A stretch of 64,000 nucleotides of DNA, taken from NCBI GenBank assembly GCA_013398175.1, contig VZRZ01002437.1, forward strand, positions 100,331 through 164,330, written 5' to 3'. Below the pieces are notes generated by a model that was given only the letters and a program-made list of their open reading frames with translations, did no database searches and was not told the origin of the DNA. The number at the start of each line of letters is the position of its first letter. The first letter of the stretch is position 1. Of this stretch, positions 1 through 12,930 are shown piece by piece. Source of the DNA: Climacteris rufus (Eukaryota; Chordata; Aves; Passeriformes; Climacteridae). Position numbers and translations under genes: made by a program.

Positions 1-456
1 TACCCTCCGGATTTAGACACTGAGAACACTTATTTCATCTAGTCATCAGTGCACCAGTTCTTAGACTCCCTATGTGCTGAGAAATCCCAAGTACATCTAA
101 ACTTCATAGTCTGCAATCTTTTAGTATCTTCTGCATCTTTGAGTTTCTATCTGAATTTCTTGTTTCAGAGAAAATGCAGAACTTCAGCTGAATCAGAAAC
201 ATAAGCCCTAGATACATCAGTATCCAATTACATGAGCTATGTCCCCCAAAGGCCTACTACCTCACCTTCCCCATTTATCCTGTACTTGGCAACATAATAT
301 GAAGCAATAAGTAAATGTGGTGAGTTGACCCTGTCCAGCAACCAAGTCCCCACTCTGTCATTCGTTCAAACTCCCTTCAGTGGAATGAGGAGAGAACCGG
401 TACAAAAAAAAATCAGAAAAGCTCATGGGTTCAGAAAAATAGCCAGTTTAGTAAGT
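1..456. other. Non-coding stretch, nothing recognised
   Basis: AT-rich single-copy-looking DNA. No splice-bounded open frame, repeat family or RNA fold was recognised. Confidence 0.5.
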
Positions 457-597
457 GAAAGGGGGAAGAGAAAAAGGGGAAGGGGAAGAGAAAATAGACA
501 TGGGAAGAGAGAAAGGGGAAGGAGAAGAGAAAACAGACAAGGGAAGAGAGAAAGGGGAAGAGGAAGAGAGAAAGGGGAGGGGGAGGGGAAGGGGAGA
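457..597 (+). repeat. Purine-rich (GA) tract with 39-bp minisatellite
   Basis: About 140 bases are almost entirely A and G on the plus strand, interrupted only by two short islands (tagacat and cagaca). Within it a 39-bp unit starting gaagagaaaa repeats at 485-523 and 524-562, and a third, shortened copy begins at 563. Long polypurine tracts can form triplex DNA and are prone to length change. The open frames here on both strands (112 aa plus, 74 aa minus) are Arg/Lys/Gly or Ser/Pro/Leu low-complexity products of the tract and are not genes. Confidence 0.9.
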
Positions 598-2979
598 CCA
601 ATATCTACACATTATCTGATTAATGGCTGCTTTGCAGAGACCATGCCCTGGCTTTATTGCTGAGCATGTCATATGGTATGGAACATATTCCTAGACAGTT
701 CAGGTCAGTTGTCGCAGCTGTGTCCCATTTCAGCCTCTTGCCATCCCTATTCTAGATGCTGTGGAGGCAGACTGAGAAACAGAGAAGGCCTTGGTGTTGT
801 GTGAGTACTACTTCACAATAGCTAAGAATTTGAGGTGTGTATCAACCACACGTTAATAAGACAACGGTGTTTGAGAAAAACATATATCTGAGAAAATGGT
901 ATAGTCTGGTACTTAGGGATTCACCTAGAGGAGGAGAGTTCTACTTCACATTCACAAGACTATTCTGTACTTTAATACATATAACAGACTGAAAAAACCT
1001 TATACTTGCCTGTCTCTTTCTTGCCCTGTGGATGTTGAATTCTATGTGCAAAATAGCACAGCTTTAGGCACTGCTTCTACCTGCAGAAGTTTTGTATCTG
1101 TTGTTTTAAGAATATGGTCATGGATGATGAGTGTTGATATTCAGATTGCACATTTTGTGGAAGAAATATTTTATTTTAATAGAAGAAACAAGGATATGTG
1201 CCCATAAAGAAGTAACTGAATGAGAGTGGCTGTTCATATTTTTTTCTTTCCCTTTGAGCATATGTGGAAGATCCAGGGACAGTCTAACTCTTAATTCTTG
1301 TATGGGCAATTACCTTCTAAATAAGTTAATCAGCTTTCCTACCTTCTAAAAGGATGCTTGAGTAAAAGACAATTTTTGACACTAACACCCTGACATGAGG
1401 AATAATGTAAAGTGACTGATGGAACAACATAAATAGCAATAAGCCACTAAGAAGATTCCCTCTCTAGTTCTTGCAAATGTGATTTTAGATCAACTGCAGT
1501 TTCATTCCTTCAGCTACACTGTTTTGGCAGTACAAAAACTTCTGAAGTACAATTTCTACATCTTTGATAGCTAGTGATTCTATATGCTTTCTTTTGCTGC
1601 TAATTATCTGGCATAATTTTCCTGGAATCTTTGTGACTATTTACAACTTCCTATTGAATTTTTGTTTCCAGCTACATTTTTGTTATGTTTGGCTGTTGCA
1701 TAGCAGTAAAAAAAAAAAATTTCACAACATTTACGTATGGTAAAATTTACAGGTGATTATCTGAAAGTCCATGGTCCCGTCACAAAAAAGCCGATTGCTG
1801 CTGTGCTTTACCTTGACTGTAGTTGACTTGACTCTGAGGGCCACCACTAAGCTGCAGCTGGCACAGCTGGCAGCAGCACACCTGCTAAGCAGAGCAGGCT
1901 AATGAGAATATCTCACACCAGCACGCTTTTCTTTATGGTGGATAATACATTTCTTCAGCGCAGGAAAAGTCCTTGTCCCTGCCTGCAAAGTCCAAACTCT
2001 GCATGGGTCTGCCACAAACCTGCTCAATGCTTGCCCTGAAATGACAGCTGCAGTTAGCAAGCAGCATTACTTAGTGAAGCTCTGTATTTATTTATTTATT
2101 TGCTTTCCAAAGACTCTTTTTCAAATTTTAGTATTTTTTTTATAGAATTCTAAAATACAGGCATAGAAACCAAATCTAAAACTATATATCCCTTGCCATT
2201 TTGCCTTCATATGTACAAAATATTATGAATATTTTCCTCAGGTAGCAAGTATACAGCTGGTCACCATGGATTATGAAAACGGTCAGTCAGTATTTGCTCA
2301 CCTTCAAGTGAAAAAATGTAGAATGGTTAAAAATTAGATTATTCCAGCAGACTTTTCCATGTCAGTTGTTGATCAGCTCTGAAGAGCCATACACTGGCAA
2401 AGTCATACCATCTAAAGTATCATAGCTTTTGGAGAAAGTGTGTTCTTCTGAAGAACTTGTATATCGTGTATAGATACATTTTACAAACACTTTATTAAAT
2501 ATATATTGAATAAAATGTGCATACATATTTCATTTTCTAACAAAAACCTACTTGTTAGTATTCTAGACTTAAAAAAAAATAGACTGCAGATCTCTAAGAA
2601 TTTGGTTAATAAATGCTTGGAATGTGATTATGTGATTAAAAAAAAAACTTTTCCAATGATTTTTCACATTAGGATATCCTAGGTATTAGCTATTTACATA
2701 AGTTTTTTATATGTTCCTTTTTGTATGCAATAACTTTTTATCATTAGTCCTGCATCTACAGTGTTATCAACTAACAAATTCTACTCATGTTGAACTGAAA
2801 ATTAACTAGCAGAACAACTCATAATCTTTATGGAACATGAGACAACTTTACTACTTATGTGTAGAAGCTTAGAATTGTAACTCTAGCAAAAGGGTAAATA
2901 TAATGATTACATAAACAAGACTACCCAACTTTTCCTTTTTTGTGATTCACCTTAATTAAACGGGTTTTCAGTGATAATT
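598..2979. other. Non-coding stretch
   Basis: No gene seen. It has an A run at about 1709-1721. A moderately GC-richer patch at about 1760-2060, with several CAGCTG and GCAGC motifs and some CpG, stands out from the AT-rich surroundings. The patch has no open frame worth calling and I could not assign it to a repeat family. Confidence 0.5.
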
Positions 2980-3517
2980 TGTGGAGGGCTGCCAGCCACT
3001 GGCGCTGGAGCTCTCTGCTCTCCCTTGGAGGAAAGATGCCTGAAGGCCAAATCCCCAGAGATAAGAACCCTCCTAAAATTCACGGTGACCAGAAGTTACC
3101 CCCAACATGCCTTGCTCTTTTTATGGTAATAGTCTGTATCCTGTTGGCTAAACTGATGTCCATCCCACCCTGCCTTCCCCATATAAACCCCCTGTGAGCA
3201 CCCCTGACTTTCAGGTAAAAGCCTAGCTTCTAGTTCCCTTCACAGGGATGGCTGAATAAAGCTTACCTGTGGAATTCACCATGCAAGGCTCCCTCATCTC
3301 TCTCCATCCCCAGGCTTGCCCAGGTGGTCTCATTTGAGCTGATCTCACAAGGAGCTAAATCACTACAAGCTGAAACCACTTCTAGCCAAAGCGGCTACAC
3401 TCTTTGAGACCACCCACCACTCTGGAGAAGTTGCAAAGGCCCCTGGAAAGGCTCTTCCCTTGCAGGACGCTTTCTCTAGGAAGGTTGCAACCCCGGTTAG
3501 CCCTTGGGCATCCCCCA
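2980..3517 (+). mobile_element. Endogenous retrovirus LTR (probable solo LTR)
   Basis: A 538-base segment, GC-richer than its flanks, with LTR architecture in order: TG start, TATA box tataaa at 3182-3187, polyadenylation signal AATAAA at 3255-3260, and CA end at about 3517. The 73-base TATA-to-AATAAA spacing fits a U3/R boundary. The two ends form an imperfect inverted repeat (TGTGGAGGGCTGCC against TGGGGGATGCCC). No gag, pol or env lies next to it, so it is most simply a solo LTR left by LTR-LTR recombination. No target duplication was found (ataatt before, gaaaat after), so the ends may be off by several bases. The minus-strand open frame at 3382-3765 runs out of this LTR and is not a gene. 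Confidence 0.7.
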
Positions 3518-4459
3518 GAAAATATAGTAATTGCCTGATATTTCACTTTGATATTGATTAGGACACTGTTTTCTTGAACATAGAATTTTGCCCATATCAA
3601 CTTTAGTTCTTTGTCTTTCTTTTCTCCTTTTCCAGCATTAGAAAGCTCTGAAGCCATCTTATTGACAGAAGTCAAAGTTTCATGATATTCAGACTGCAAT
3701 TTTCCCCCAGATACTCTATAAGGAAGAAGGGAAAAGCACCAGACTTTGAAGGCTCTTGTTAACATAAACTAGCTGGCCATTACTGAATTTAGAATGTCAT
3801 TCTCTAAAGTGATGCTCTGAAATAACTTCGATGTTATTCATCTTAAATCGTTTAAAATCAGTATAAGTGCTATAAAGCTGGTGATCAGTTATTCAATAAA
3901 TTAGATATTTATTCAGAGGTAATACTTTTCTTTCCATATGTTTTTGAAGTTTAATGGAACTTATTTGACGTTTAAATATATATAAATATATATATTAGGG
4001 GTTTTATTCTGCAAAATAATTTCATTTTTAGCATTAAGAAGAAGATAGAAATTGAATTATTTGTAAATAATTATTCCAAACTTCTATTGAAAGAAAAAAT
4101 TATCTCATGTATCTTGGAGTCCATGGACCTCTGTGTTACCTTAGACATTCTACCTAATCTTTAAAAATATTTAAATGTTAATATTTTCTATCACATTTCA
4201 AGATATTTATCATAATGGTAACAACACAGATTGAAGAAAACATAGTTCTTGTAACTTTAGTGTTCATAAAGCTGTTTTGAATCATTGAGAAAATATCACT
4301 GTGGCTGGAATGTAGCTGCTACTACACTTACGTGTATTTAGTAAGTTTTAAGACCTTGGATACAGATTTCTGAAGCTACTGAGCTGATCAGTTATTTTAG
4401 TGATGCCTTATCAGTTACTATCTAAAAACAGAAGCCACACAAAACTGGGAGAGTAAAAA
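3518..4459. other. AT-rich non-coding stretch
   Basis: Very AT-rich, with an alternating (A)TATATA segment at about 3976-3997. No gene or repeat family was recognised. Confidence 0.5.
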
Positions 4460-4859
4460 GTGGTTATATTCATGAAGGGACTGCAGGTACATTTAGGGCA
4501 GACAGAGCCCCCCCACACACCTCTCCCCTGCTGGGGCTTCACCCAAAAATGGACAACGGGTCATGGATTTTCCTACTTTTATAAGTTTTGTACATTTGCA
4601 TATTGGGGTTTAATCTTACAATTACAGCTTCAGATAATGCAGTCATTTACCCCTAGTTTCCTCCCCCCATCCCACTTTTGTTTACATTTCTTGGGACCTG
4701 AGACAGTAAGGTGTCCTTGGATCCCAGGCCTGGAGAGGAATTGTTTTGTCTAACCAGAATAGGAGAACTGTAGCTAACACTCTATATGGAGTTTAGAGTT
4801 ACACACTAAAGAATTGCTCGATTACAAATGAAAAATATAAAAGCTAAAACCCTAAGACA
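4460..4859 (-). mobile_element. Degraded LTR remnant (tentative)
   Basis: Read on the minus strand it starts TGTCTTAGGG (plus 4859), has a TATA-like ttataaaag at plus 4577-4583, and then a GC-richer stretch with tgaagccccagcagggg. Composition and order resemble a retroviral U3-R, and the text seems familiar from interspersed bird DNA, but I cannot name the family. No AATAAA, clean 3' boundary or target duplication was found. The 97-aa open frame on plus at 4460-4753 lies inside it and is not considered a gene. Confidence 0.4.
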
Positions 4860-7800
4860 TCATTAGTTACTTCATAATTTCAGTTCAACTACCCGAGTAG
4901 TTAATCAGAAAAATAAGGTTTAAATTATGTTTCAACCAAAGTTTTTACACATTTTTAATGTATGGCATGGAACTGTCATTTCCTGCCAAACTCTTTACCA
5001 GCAAATCAAGTTTATTCATTTATTGAAACAGCATCAATAGCTGTCATAAGTGAGGGACTTGGGAGAAGCCCTCTGAACCAATGCTTCCTTGTACAAACCC
5101 AGAGGGAGTCAATAATTTTTGAATTCCTCAGTTCTTCATTCTCCTCTGTCTCACTCTGTTGATTACACCTCAAGAGATGAAGGCACATAGAGGGCATAAA
5201 GCAGCTTGGATCAGGACTATGAAGAAAGTTAGGAAAAAAAACTGGAGGGCTTTCCTCACGTTGCACTGGTATCTCCACATGAATTCCATCAGTATAATAT
5301 AATGAAAAACAAGGCAGAGAAAATTACTCATAACACAGTGATTCCTATATCATCAGAAAGATTAAATTAGGAATGGAAACTTGTCATCCTTTTGAGAAAA
5401 CCCAAAGAGTTCCACGAAAGTTAAATATTTATAGAGATGTTTTCCAAACTAAAAATCAACTGTGATCCTGAAGGCTTTGACATCATTGAGTTTTATTTGT
5501 AACTCAAGTTTTCTCACCTCCCTGTAAGAGTCTAAAAGGTTTGTTCATACCTGAAAATGAGACTTTTAAAAGGCACCTATGCTACAGTTTATTGAAGCTA
5601 AAAATAAATATCTGTTTCTTTTGTAAACAAGAGTTGGTCTTGCCCTGTTCTTTAGAAAAAAAAGTTTATTGAAAATTGAAATGAGTAATTAATAATGTCT
5701 TCTCCCTTATCCCATTATAGAAAACCATTTATTTCCCAAAATAGGAGAACATAAGCTGCTTTAAACAAAACAGAGCATAGCTAGAGTAATTTGAGTTGTA
5801 GGCTATGCACAATTGCAGCTGGAGCTAGTCCTGCTTATATTCATTCCGTAAATGTGTGGTGCAAGCTAAGAAAACAAAAGTCAAGTCCTCCACCCAGGGT
5901 TGCAAGGGAATAATAATAAAGCCACAAATCAGGTGCTTCAAGAAACCACATTTTAGTACGCTATACAAAAATATCCATGAACACAGAAGCTCAGTGCTTC
6001 AAAAGCCAAGGTCAGCACAAGGTATGGAGCTTTCAACAGCTGTTTCAGAGAGGTTAAGTTGTCAAATAGTGAATGGCAGAGGGAGAAAATGAAAATCTAA
6101 GTCTCACTATTTTTCATCTTAGTGCATTCAGTAGGTGCACATGAAGTGTCTGTGCCTTGTTCAGCTTTAACCATACTGCAGGCTCCTTCCACCCAGCTGT
6201 GATCTCTGCAGTGACAAGAGTGCTGCTCTGCTTACTCTGCTGATGACAACACACATTGCCCTGCCTATGGGAGAGCCTATTAGCAAATGGTGTTCAGGAA
6301 AATCTGGGCTATATGGAAATCAATAACAAAGCTTTTCATCGACTATAATGAAGCTGAATTTCATGTTGCAAACCAGAATTCTTACACTTCAGCTTATTGC
6401 AGCTCTTTTCATCAGCATTCAGGAGTTGAAAAGATTGATCCAATGTCACATTTGATTTTTAATTTACTTATGATTAAGAATTCTTTAATAAAAAGCCCAT
6501 GTTTGACAAAAAAAAGAATGGTGGGAACTTATTTATGAAGTGAAATCTCTGTGTTTACAATTTGTAGATACTCTGTCTTACTGGAAATGCAGTTAGGACT
6601 TTTCTAAATGTATTAATATATTTAATAAATTTTAAATCAGAATGAGGGCATGAAGCTACAAATATTCTCTTATTCATTCTTCCTGAGAGCCTCAGAAAAG
6701 GATGTAAAATAAACAGACAAAATTACAACCACTACTGAAGTATATCTCTTCCCTTTATTTAGCGTCCTAAAGTGATTAATTCTCAGCATCCCAAACTACT
6801 TCCTTCTTTTGAATAAAAGTCACAAGTACTCACATTTATTTTTTAATTGATGGTGGCAGTAAAAAAGTATTCAATTTATTTAAATGAATTTTAAATAATT
6901 AATCTGATCTCTTTGATAAAGAAACAGTAGAATAGTACTGGAAAATGAGTATTTAGGACTGTTTACAGGCTGATTTCTTTCTTTCTTAGCATATTCTCAT
7001 ATTTCACTGAAGATAAGAGGTAATTCTGAATTTTTTTAGAAATATAAATTTTTGAAACTAACAGTCAAAACAGATCATAAAAACTGTTTCAAGTAATTTG
7101 ATTTTTTAAACTGTTGTTCTTTCAAGAATTTGTTAATGTACATATCAGAAAATACTTTTACATAAAGTAATAAATTTTTATTAACATACAATCTACTCTG
7201 AAATCACTTTTTACTGCTTCATCACTAATGCTTAGGCATTATTAAATATTTTATATTCATGATGTATTTAAACTTAAGACCATTCAATTTAAAATATTTG
7301 AGCCAGATTTGTTGGAAAATTATTAAATAAGATGTTGAAAGGAGCTAGTCTTGATTCTGGACCTGATCTAAGACTAGGATATTTCCAGGGACTCGGTGAT
7401 GTAGGTGCCATAACACAGTGGGATGTCTTCTCAACTGATTCTGTCACCTACACCTAAGATACCTGGTTTGAGCTGGCTACTCCAGACGCCCTTTGTAGTC
7501 AACAGAATAAAATCCCAAAAATTTTAGCCTGTGATTCATGTGACCCCAAGTGATGTGATTTCTGCCTAAGGACTCAAAGTGTAAGTTTCTTTGCCTATAG
7601 TCCACTGATATTTCAGATGCAGATGTGCAGACATTAAAGATGAACTCTACTGGACACCTCAATACACCTTCCTTTATTCAAGCTATCAAAATGAGCAATG
7701 TTGTACAAAATCCATAGACCTTCATGGCCTCATGAGGAAGGGCAATGACCTTCACACTCATGTCCCATGTGTGAAGTGATGAAGCAGTGCAGTACAGCAG

Positions 7801-9710
7801 GAAATACCTTGCACTGAATACTGTAAAGCTCTGAAGATGGACAGATTTCTATTTTCTAAAAGGTCGAAGTGAGAATAAACTCCCAGGTTCTTGGAGCACT
7901 GACTACAGACACACCATGCACTAAAGTACAGACAGAGCTGTATAAATGCTGCAGAAAGTGTGCCTTTTATACAGTGCTTCCCTCTGCTTCAAGATAGACC
8001 AGGATAGAAAAGCCTGTCTCTTATTGCTCCATGGAATGAATATAAATCCTCAAAAAAAAAGACTATCATTTGTGAATCACTTGGCTCATGTTTAAGATAA
8101 TTTCTAGTTCACTACTAGGAAGTCAGTGAAGGGAAGGATAAGAATTATTTCAATTTTTTTTTTTTTTTTTTTTTTTTGAGTTGGACAGGTGGAGACATGA
8201 CCCATAATACTTAGAGCCGGTTGAAAATGAGTTGATTTCAGTGTTCGAATAACAAACTAGAAAATTTAGGGGGACCATAAAATGTGAAATAGTAACAAAT
8301 ATTTCCAGCCCAATAGCTGCAAAGATCTTAAACACATCTTCTAATCTAACCAAAGATTTAATTTTAGCTTTCCACATTTACAGTAACAGGCACCTTTCAC
8401 TCAAAGCCTAAGTAATCTTAGCTCTTAATAGCTTTTCACTGCAACATGAATCATACTTTCCTTTACTCATCCCCAGTAATGAAAACATGAATTTGAATTA
8501 TTGGAATAAGAAAATTATAGGTAATTTATGTTTGTTGTAGTCTTGTTTCCATGATTTTGAGAGAAGATGACCATAATTTGTAACCCTGGTAACAGGAACT
8601 GCATATCCATTTGTTAAATCTGACCCAACAAACAGCTTGTTCCTCTAGATTTTAGTTGGAGGGGAAAAGAAAAAGAAAAAGGAAAAAAAAAAAGGAAAAA
8701 ATAATAAGATTAACTCATCATTTGGGAATTTCCTTCTTGTTGTTATTGTTAATTATTCAAGTAGCATTAGAGAATTAAATATTATAGAAGGATTTCAATA
8801 ATAACTGTTTCTGCTGGAGCTATTTTTAGTTGTCTCGATCTTAAAGGGGAAAAAATTCCTTTAAATAATATCACTGGATAATAACAGCAAAAATCACCAT
8901 CCATTTAAGAACACACTTGATTTCATCACATGCCTCACCAACACCTATTCAGATTGTTACCTAAGAGCTGGTTAAACATTTGTTTACAGTTGCAACAAAC
9001 CCAGACCTAACAGTGACAGTAACTCCACAAGACCTGAAAAAATCCTACAAAGACCCCAATTTTTTGTGAAAGATGTGGATCATGACTGTGCTACCACTGT
9101 AGTAAAGAGAAGTCAAAGATCTTTAAAGTTTGCAAGAGGTGCTTTGTAACTTCTAACGTCTTGTCCCCAATTAGCATCAGTTTACAGATGAAACATTGGT
9201 CTGTTAATTTAAATTGATTTGATGTGATGGAGCAGACTGTGTTCTAAATGCTTTTTCCTAAATCACACTCAATTAAATAAAAAGCTTGTGATGTGTTGAT
9301 AGGATATCAGTGCCCACAAGCTGTAGGTTTGGCTGTATTATATAAATGTTTCTTTTATAAAACCAAACAGTCAATCTCTGTACTTATCTGTGGTATATCC
9401 TTTGGATATCGCTGTTGAAAACATATTTATCCCCTGAAACATTCCCATTCTAATGACCACATTCCATTATCCACCTTTTTTCTCAAGCACGTTGTTCTGT
9501 CTGTGCATCTAGTGTACCTTTTACCCATTACCTACCTCCATACACCCAATTTCATGGCCGTTTTGCACAAAGTAGTGAATTTCATCTTCATAGTCCATTT
9601 ACCAGGTATTTCTCCAGCTCTTAAATAAAATATTCAATTATCTAAGAAACAGTCACACCACTGAATTTTGCTAGTCGGAAGAAAATGTATGCACTTATGC
9701 ACAAGTCCCT

Positions 9711-9713
<3 letters not shown>
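4860..9713. other. AT-rich non-coding stretch
   Basis: About 4.9 kb without a recognisable gene or transposon. Simple tracts include a T run at about 8154-8177, which creates a false poly-Lys open frame on the minus strand, and an A/G-rich run at about 8660-8702. The stretch 8715-8905 is rich in AATTA, TTAAT and ATTATT motifs and could be regulatory. Confidence 0.5.
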
Positions 9714-9754
<41 letters not shown>

Positions 9755-9823
9755 TTAAAAAAAAAACCCNNNNNNNNNNNNNNNNNNNNNNNNNNNNNNN
9801 NNNTTTTTTTTTTTTTTTAGTCT
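9714..9823. other. Assembly gap inside homopolymer tracts
   Basis: A T run of about 35 bases (from 9715) leads into an A run and CCC, then 34 N (9770-9803), then a further T run of 15 bases. The gap is bounded by homopolymers on both sides, which is typical of polymerase or assembly failure. The true length and content are unknown. The 88-aa open frame that spans the Ns is an artefact. Confidence 0.95.
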
Positions 9824-12790
9824 TTTTTTGACATGTAAACATAAAACCCCTTCTACTGATACACAGATTTGTCAAGACTTGCACTCTGTCAGGTCTGGAT
9901 TGAATCACTGGATCCCATACGTTTCTACATCTACTAACACTAATGGCTGATCATAAATTCCAGGCAACTTTCTTGGATAAACTTCTTTAGTGCACAATCA
10001 AGTCAGATCCTCTTTATGTAATGGAACACCATATGGTGCTTCTGATAACACTGTAAAACCTGTGTATGAGCCTCATCGAGACACAGCTGGTTAAAAAAAA
10101 TTGACTTTGAAATTTTTGAAAAAATTTTCTGTGCTTCAGTGTAGTCAGATTTCCTCATGGCAACACTCAGGCACAATGCACAGGGAAAGGAAAAACCACT
10201 GACTCAGCTACAAAATTTCTCAAATATGCATATACACTTTCATATTTAAATATTAAAGAACAAGTGCACCTAAAACTAAACATCCCAGAGAACATTCACC
10301 ATTCCTGTTCTTTTAGCAACAAAGTGAACTCAGGATTTAGGCTATGTCTTCGAGACCCATAACCCTCCTTCTCTGGCCTAGTTGAACTGCGTACCTGGAT
10401 ATTGAATGAGAAACTTCCCTGTCTTCAACAAAAGCTTTCCCCTTTCAAAACAGTGTGCGACTCTTTCAACCCCCTGTGCTTATGCTACAATTTTTCCAGC
10501 TCTGACATGAACATGCACCCTTTCTGCTTCTGGGCAGAGCTGTTCAAACAAAGTCAATGGACCTGCTGCTAGCAAGCACATTGATCCACTGGTGTAGAGC
10601 CATTAATGTTGATGGCTCTTGATTGCTCTGTCAGAGCTTCCCAGCTATAGTCTCTTCTCTACGTGCCAACTTCCTGCTTTAAAATGAATGCTTTAAGCTG
10701 CACTTAATGTTACCTTCAAAATGAAGTGTAAAACACAACAGGGTATTCACAAAACAAAAATGGGAATTATACATTGACAATGACGACCCCAAAACATCAT
10801 CACTCTGTTGCTAGTTAAAAGAACGTCAATTACTCTTTTACAGCAATTGAGGTTCGAAAATCCAACAAAGAAAATGAAATAAGCAGAGTTTGAAAGAATA
10901 CCACAAGTGTAAGTGTGGAACACAGGTGTGCATCTCCAAGAAAACAGGCAGGTGATAGTTCTCTAACTTCACAGCAAAAAGGCCGATCTCTTCCTAGGGC
11001 AGAGCGAAATGAAGGGCTATATGAATCTCAAGTGTTGTCAATCTTGTGTACAAAGTATCCTAAAGACTCGAGTTTTATGAGACTTTTCAATGAGCTCAGC
11101 TTGACTCACTCTTTGGCACAGTGCGCATGATTACAGATGATTTCAACACTAAATCGATGAAAATTCTCATAATAAATTATCGATTTATTTAATCTCATTT
11201 CACCCAGCCAAGCATATAATTACTCACAGTTTTGCAAAACCACGAACCTGTTAAAATCCAAATATGTATGTAATGACCAGTGCTTCTCAGCTTTAATCTG
11301 TTGACTAATAACATGAAGATTGATACTCCTACTCAAACAACCCTTCTATCCATTGAAAGCATCAATGTATATTGAAACAGCAAATGGATTTCATATTTTG
11401 TCCTCTAAATGGGTGCCAGATGCTCAGCTGGTATCACCTGGTAGATCCTTCCACGTTGAAGGAAATGTTAATTTATACCAGCTGGTCCATGTGAGTACAT
11501 GTCTAGGTGAAAGTGAATTTTTGTTATTTGTATACAGAGTTTTTTGTTCCGGTTCCTTGATTCCCCTTTAATGATAGCAAAATAGAGTTAGCTGCATATG
11601 TTTTGGTTTAGAAACAAAATGTACAGCCTAATATTGCCTTTATATTTGTTAAAAGAGCTGCATTTCCAAACAATACCCAGACAGGGCAGTTACATCCCTG
11701 TGAGAAGGAAAAGAAGTTTTCAACTGAGTTATAAAGGCAAGTGAACAGAAGAAGAAAAAAAAATGGTTGTGGGGAAGAGCACCGGGAACTCTGAAAGAGC
11801 TAAAACGTCAGAGCAGATAGATTAATGCAAAAAGAATTTCTATAATGAGCAAATGCAGTTACAATGAGCTGCAGTCTCAGGCATTTCCATACACGGGTTT
11901 TTTATTCTGTGTGTCCAAAAACGACAAAAATAAAAACAATAGATCAGCCTATCCCAGACTGAGTTATATATGAGTTTTGGTAGGTAGCTTGTTGCTGCTT
12001 TGCAGTTGTTGTTTCAAGGTGCTTTTATGTCTTATTTTGATATGCAAATAACAGAGGCTCAAATGTTAAATCACCTACCAAATAATAAGACAATCTTGTT
12101 TCATTCTACCTTTCTAAACTCTCTTTCCTGGTTTTGCTTTTCTAAAGGCAAAAAAAGCTCTTCTATTCAAATTGGAAACAGGACTCCAAACTAGACTATG
12201 TAAACTAATGGGAGTATTCTGAGATTAAACCAAGTATTGAAAGAGGTTTTTTTAATTGTTATACAATACTTTTAAAAACAGCAAGGTTTTCACAAAGGTG
12301 TAACTATAAATAGGGAAAAAAATATACAACCAAGTGATCTAAACAGCGTGAGATTGCACTGAGAGCAGTCCTTGCTCAGATTCTAAAGGAGCTGAGTCCT
12401 CAGTAGAATTGTTCTTCTCCTTGCTTTTAAGATAATATTTATGTATACATGCAGAGATTTATGATAACGCATTTGTAAGTGTTGTGACCAGCCAGGAAGA
12501 GTGAAGAAAATGTATCTATTACATACTCACATAAAGACATGCATATAAGCAGAGAATCCCTATGCCACAGGGTGAGGAAACTAGCCATGAAGTAAGGACT
12601 GAGTTCACAGTGAGAAACCTTCCACAGCATAGTATCGGCTGAAGTTGGGCTGTTGGGACAACCTCATGTAAAATATTCTCAGTGTCACCCTCAATGAATG
12701 GTTCCACCAAGAGAGATAACAGAAGCTACCAAGAACTGATGACACAGTCACAGGCCAATGTGCCTGTGATTATACACAACTTTCTCATGC
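9824..12790. other. Non-coding stretch
   Basis: No gene recognised. The 71-codon plus frame at 10915-11130 contains a few CpGs and is not low complexity, but it has no recognisable domain and no supporting splice or start context, so it is not called. Confidence 0.5.
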
Positions 12791-12793
12791 AAA

Positions 12794-12834
12794 CATATAT
12801 ATATATATGTGAGAAATACAGGAGTGTATACATA

Positions 12835-12872
<38 letters not shown>

Positions 12873-12923
12873 TGTGTATATATATATATATGTGTGTGTG
12901 TGTATGTATATGTATGTATATAG
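12794..12923 (+). repeat. (TA)n/(TG)n/(TATG)n compound microsatellite
   Basis: Compound dinucleotide repeat: a short (AT)n at 12794-12810, an interruption, then (TG)n from about 12837, (TA)n near 12878-12891, a second (TG)n, and (TATG)-like units to 12923. Stretches of this kind are length-polymorphic and can adopt Z-DNA or cruciform structures. The Val/Cys and His/Thr/Tyr open frames across it on both strands are simple-repeat translations. Confidence 0.95.
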
Positions 12924-12930
12924 AGATTCT

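Noticed and set aside
325..663. 112-aa plus frame and 74-aa minus frame
   Set aside because: Both are translations of the purine-rich minisatellite (Arg/Lys/Gly or Ser/Pro/Leu runs).
8150..8377. 75-aa minus frame ending in poly-Lys
   Set aside because: The lysine run is the translation of a T/A homopolymer. No domain.
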